Shown piece by piece: positions 44,401 through 45,871 of a stretch of DNA of 45,871 nt. The notes below the pieces were generated by a model. It had not been told where the DNA came from, did no database searches, and saw only the letters and a program-made list of their open reading frames with translations. The DNA lies in the NCBI GenBank assembly GCA_913061075.1, contig CAJXSK010000013.1, positions 1 through 45,871 of the forward strand, read 5' to 3'. Both the position numbers and the translations under genes were made by a program. Numbering within the stretch: the first letter of the stretch is position 1; the number at the start of each line of letters is the position of its first letter. Source of the stretch: an uncultured Piscirickettsiaceae bacterium. Lineage in GTDB: Bacteria; Pseudomonadota; Gammaproteobacteria; Methylococcales; Cycloclasticaceae.

Positions 44401-44644
44401 TGGGCTATCTTGTGAACAAGCCGTGTTTGAAGGTGCTGTGTCACGTTTACGACCCGTGCTCATTACCGCCGCAACCACGGCTCTTGGGCTTATCCCAATG
44501 TTACTAGCGACAGGGATTGGCTCAGAAGTACAGAAGCCACTGGCAACGGTTGTCGTTGGCGGGCTTTTCTCAGCAACCTTGTTAACGTTGGTGGTAATAC
44601 CTGCGTTATATGCGTATTTCTCAAAGCAACATAATGAAGGGTAG
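41453..44644 (+). CDS. czcA: CzcA-like heavy-metal RND efflux pump
   Basis: A 1063-aa inner-membrane antiporter with the duplicated six-helix RND layout. Heavy-metal (HME) class features are [18 protein letters not shown] near the start, [13 protein letters not shown] in TM4 (proton-relay Asp near residue 418), and [37 protein letters not shown]. The TM4 motif is closer to divalent-cation (Co/Zn/Cd/Ni) pumps than to the Cu/Ag CusA type, but exact metal is uncertain. It exports metals from periplasm or cytoplasm using the proton gradient. Confidence 0.93.
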   Translation: [1063 protein letters not shown]

Positions 44645-44653
44645 GAAATAGAA

Positions 44654-45274
44654 ATGGCCGGATGTGATAGCTGTTCCAGCGATAAAATAGAAGCGGCAAC
44701 GAAACAACAAAAACGCGTATTGATCTTAGTTTTATTAATAAATGCGGTGATGTTTGTCGTTGAATTTATTGCTGGCATGCTAAGCCACTCCACCGCATTA
44801 ATGGCGGACTCATTAGATATGCTGGCCGATGCTTTGGTGTATGCTCTAGGGCTATTTGCCCTAGGGCGTGCAACTCATTGGAAGAGTCGCGCGGCATTAA
44901 CTAGCGGTATATTTCAGATGATATTGGGCTTAGGAATTTTAATACAACCAATCTACCTACTAAGCACTAACAATATACCTGATGCCTTCAATATGGGGGT
45001 GTTTGGGGTGTTGGCGCTCATTGCCAATTCAATATCTTTCTTCTTGTTAATGGCGTATCGAGACGGGGACATCAATATGCGAGCCACATGGGTATGCACG
45101 CGCAACGATATGATTAACAACGTCGGTGTGCTCATTGCAGCCGGCTTGGTTTATTGGTTCTCATCGCCGTTACCTGACATTATTATTGGCTTGATCATTG
45201 CCATAATCGTTATGCATTCTGCTTGGGGTGTTATTCGTGAGGCTAAGAGCACTTTAAACATAGACTTAGAATAG
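44654..45274 (+). CDS. Short cation-diffusion-facilitator-type transporter
   Basis: A 206-aa membrane protein with six predicted helices and no C-terminal cytoplasmic domain. An N-terminal CDSC pair (Cys4, Cys7) could receive metal. TM2 has DMLAD (Asp55, Asp59) and TM5 CTRND (Cys148, Asp152) at the positions of the CDF metal site; the usual TM5 His is a Cys. It follows czcA by nine bases and is therefore co-expressed. It probably moves metal from cytoplasm to periplasm for CzcCBA. Best called CDF/CzcD-like. Confidence 0.85.
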   Translation: MAGCDSCSSDKIEAATKQQKRVLILVLLINAVMFVVEFIAGMLSHSTALMADSLDMLADALVYALGLFALGRATHWKSRAALTSGIFQMILGLGILIQPIYLLSTNNIPDAFNMGVFGVLALIANSISFFLLMAYRDGDINMRATWVCTRNDMINNVGVLIAAGLVYWFSSPLPDIIIGLIIAIIVMHSAWGVIREAKSTLNIDLE

Positions 45275-45503
45275 CTTTAAAGTGAGTACGAAAAATAAGT
45301 CTAGAGGCTCATTAACCGCAATCTTTTCAGGTACTCATGGATGACATTGGGAAAATAATATATCTTCACCAGTAGTGATAACACTTAAAGTAAAAGGTGG
45401 TTACTTATTCCCCGCATTGAAAAAAAACACGTTGGGTAAGCCTATTTATAGGTACAAAAAAACAACTCATATAACAATTGAGTAATTCAAGAAGAGCATT
45501 AAT
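45275..45503. other. Intergenic, no gene found
   Basis: I see no reading frame, clear promoter or terminator here; AT-rich sequence between the transporter gene and the mini-ORF. Confidence 0.5.
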
Positions 45504-45605
45504 ATGCGAATTCAATCATTAATTTTTAGTCTAATTATCTTTCTTTTTCCATTAGTAGGTTTTTCTGAAAGCTCTCATGACCACGGTTACGGCACATTAC
45601 TGTAA
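45504..45605 (+). CDS. Mini-ORF: signal peptide plus His-rich stub (33 aa)
   Basis: The frame starts at an ATG with AAGAG upstream and encodes MRIQSLIFSLIIFLFPLVGF, a clear signal peptide, then SESSHDHGYGTLL and a stop. It looks like the start of a secreted metal-binding protein cut short, either a remnant or a genuine short peptide. Context with the metal efflux genes supports the metal link. Confidence 0.4.
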   Translation: MRIQSLIFSLIIFLFPLVGFSESSHDHGYGTLL

Positions 45606-45633
45606 TGATATAAATAAGAAACTTATAGAGGGT

Positions 45634-45663
45634 TTTAATTACAACAATTTTGTTGTAATTAAA
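45634..45663. repeat. Perfect 13-bp inverted repeat
   Basis: tttaattacaaca and tgttgtaattaaa with a 4-base atttt-type loop. AT-rich and without a following T run, so a poor terminator; could be an operator or an insertion scar. Confidence 0.55.
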
Positions 45664-45773
45664 TAAACATTACTTGAAAGCTCATTTCATAATAACTGAA
45701 ATTAGAAATATTCACGGCCAGAAAGTAATAAACTTAGACAGGTTGCCGAGATTAAAAAACAGCCTTCTTCATC

Positions 45774-45871
45774 TGTCTGTAATCCCCCCATTCCTAACCG
45801 AAGTTAAAAGTAGAGGTTAAGCTGCATTCAGTAACTGTCTAGGCGGTATGCCTCCAATCGCCGTATGCGGG
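45774..45871 (-). mobile_element. End of an IS3-family element (partial)
   Basis: The sequence from about tgtctgtaatcccccc (45774) to the window edge carries the 3' end of a transposase on the minus strand. The TG start and C-rich run fit a terminal inverted repeat. The boundary is inferred; the rest of the element lies outside. Confidence 0.55.
45817..45871 (-). CDS. IS3-family transposase OrfB, C-terminal end (partial)
   Basis: Read on the minus strand, the last codons encode PHTAIGGIPPRQLLNAA and a stop. This is the characteristic C-terminus of IS3-type DDE integrases (RPHxALGGxPP). Only the final 17 residues are in the window. Confidence 0.75.
   Translation of the reverse strand, partial: PHTAIGGIPPRQLLNAA

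Overview
The window looks like a piece of a marine gammaproteobacterial chromosome of moderate GC. A Cycloclasticus-like aromatic-hydrocarbon degrader is my best guess. The hints are a NahE-type hydratase-aldolase, a leucine/isovalerate acyl-CoA cluster, a dif sequence identical over 17 bases to the enterobacterial one, and a gacA homologue next to tRNA-Leu(UAA). The organism is inferred from gene content only.

Region 1 (1-6702, all genes on the minus strand) is the right-hand part of a small tailless prophage of the PM2/corticovirus type. It encodes an HUH rolling-circle initiator of the phage GPA type, a chain of small overlapping genes, an FtsK/HerA-like packaging ATPase, a P2-type double-jelly-roll major capsid protein and several tiny membrane-anchor proteins. 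Between the ATPase and capsid genes lies a protein with a phospholipase A2 catalytic motif. The element ends in a dif-like XerCD site (6675-6702) whose host-side arm is perfect and whose phage-side arm is diverged. This suggests integration by the host Xer recombinases at the replication terminus. The left end lies outside the window.

Region 2 (6850-29289) is host acyl-CoA metabolism: ETF-ubiquinone oxidoreductase, etfBA, a nitroreductase, then two divergent operons around a TetR regulator. To the left are CoA transferases, enoyl-CoA hydratases, an SDR dehydrogenase, an acyl-CoA ligase and a MaoC hydratase. To the right are liuA, a thiolase, liuB, liuD, liuE and acetoacetyl-CoA synthetase, followed by nahE. 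One 16-bp dyad occurs twice in the tetR/liuA gap and once in front of etfB, so electron-transfer flavoprotein is probably co-regulated with isovaleryl-CoA dehydrogenase.

Region 3 (29345-37814) carries an SOS mutagenesis pair (umuD with a long N-terminal extension, umuC), a fumarylacetoacetase-family enzyme, a vitamin B12 uptake locus (btuFCD convergent with btuB, which has a cobalamin riboswitch) and a gacA/uvrY response regulator. tRNA-Leu(UAA) follows.

Region 4 (about 38010-45871) is accessory DNA. A scar holds the 3' part of a tRNA-Asn, a severed ORF and a second copy of a terminator tail. Then come a His-rich secreted protein, a czcCBA metal-efflux operon, a short CDF-type transporter, a truncated-looking His-rich mini-ORF and the end of an IS3-family element at the window edge.
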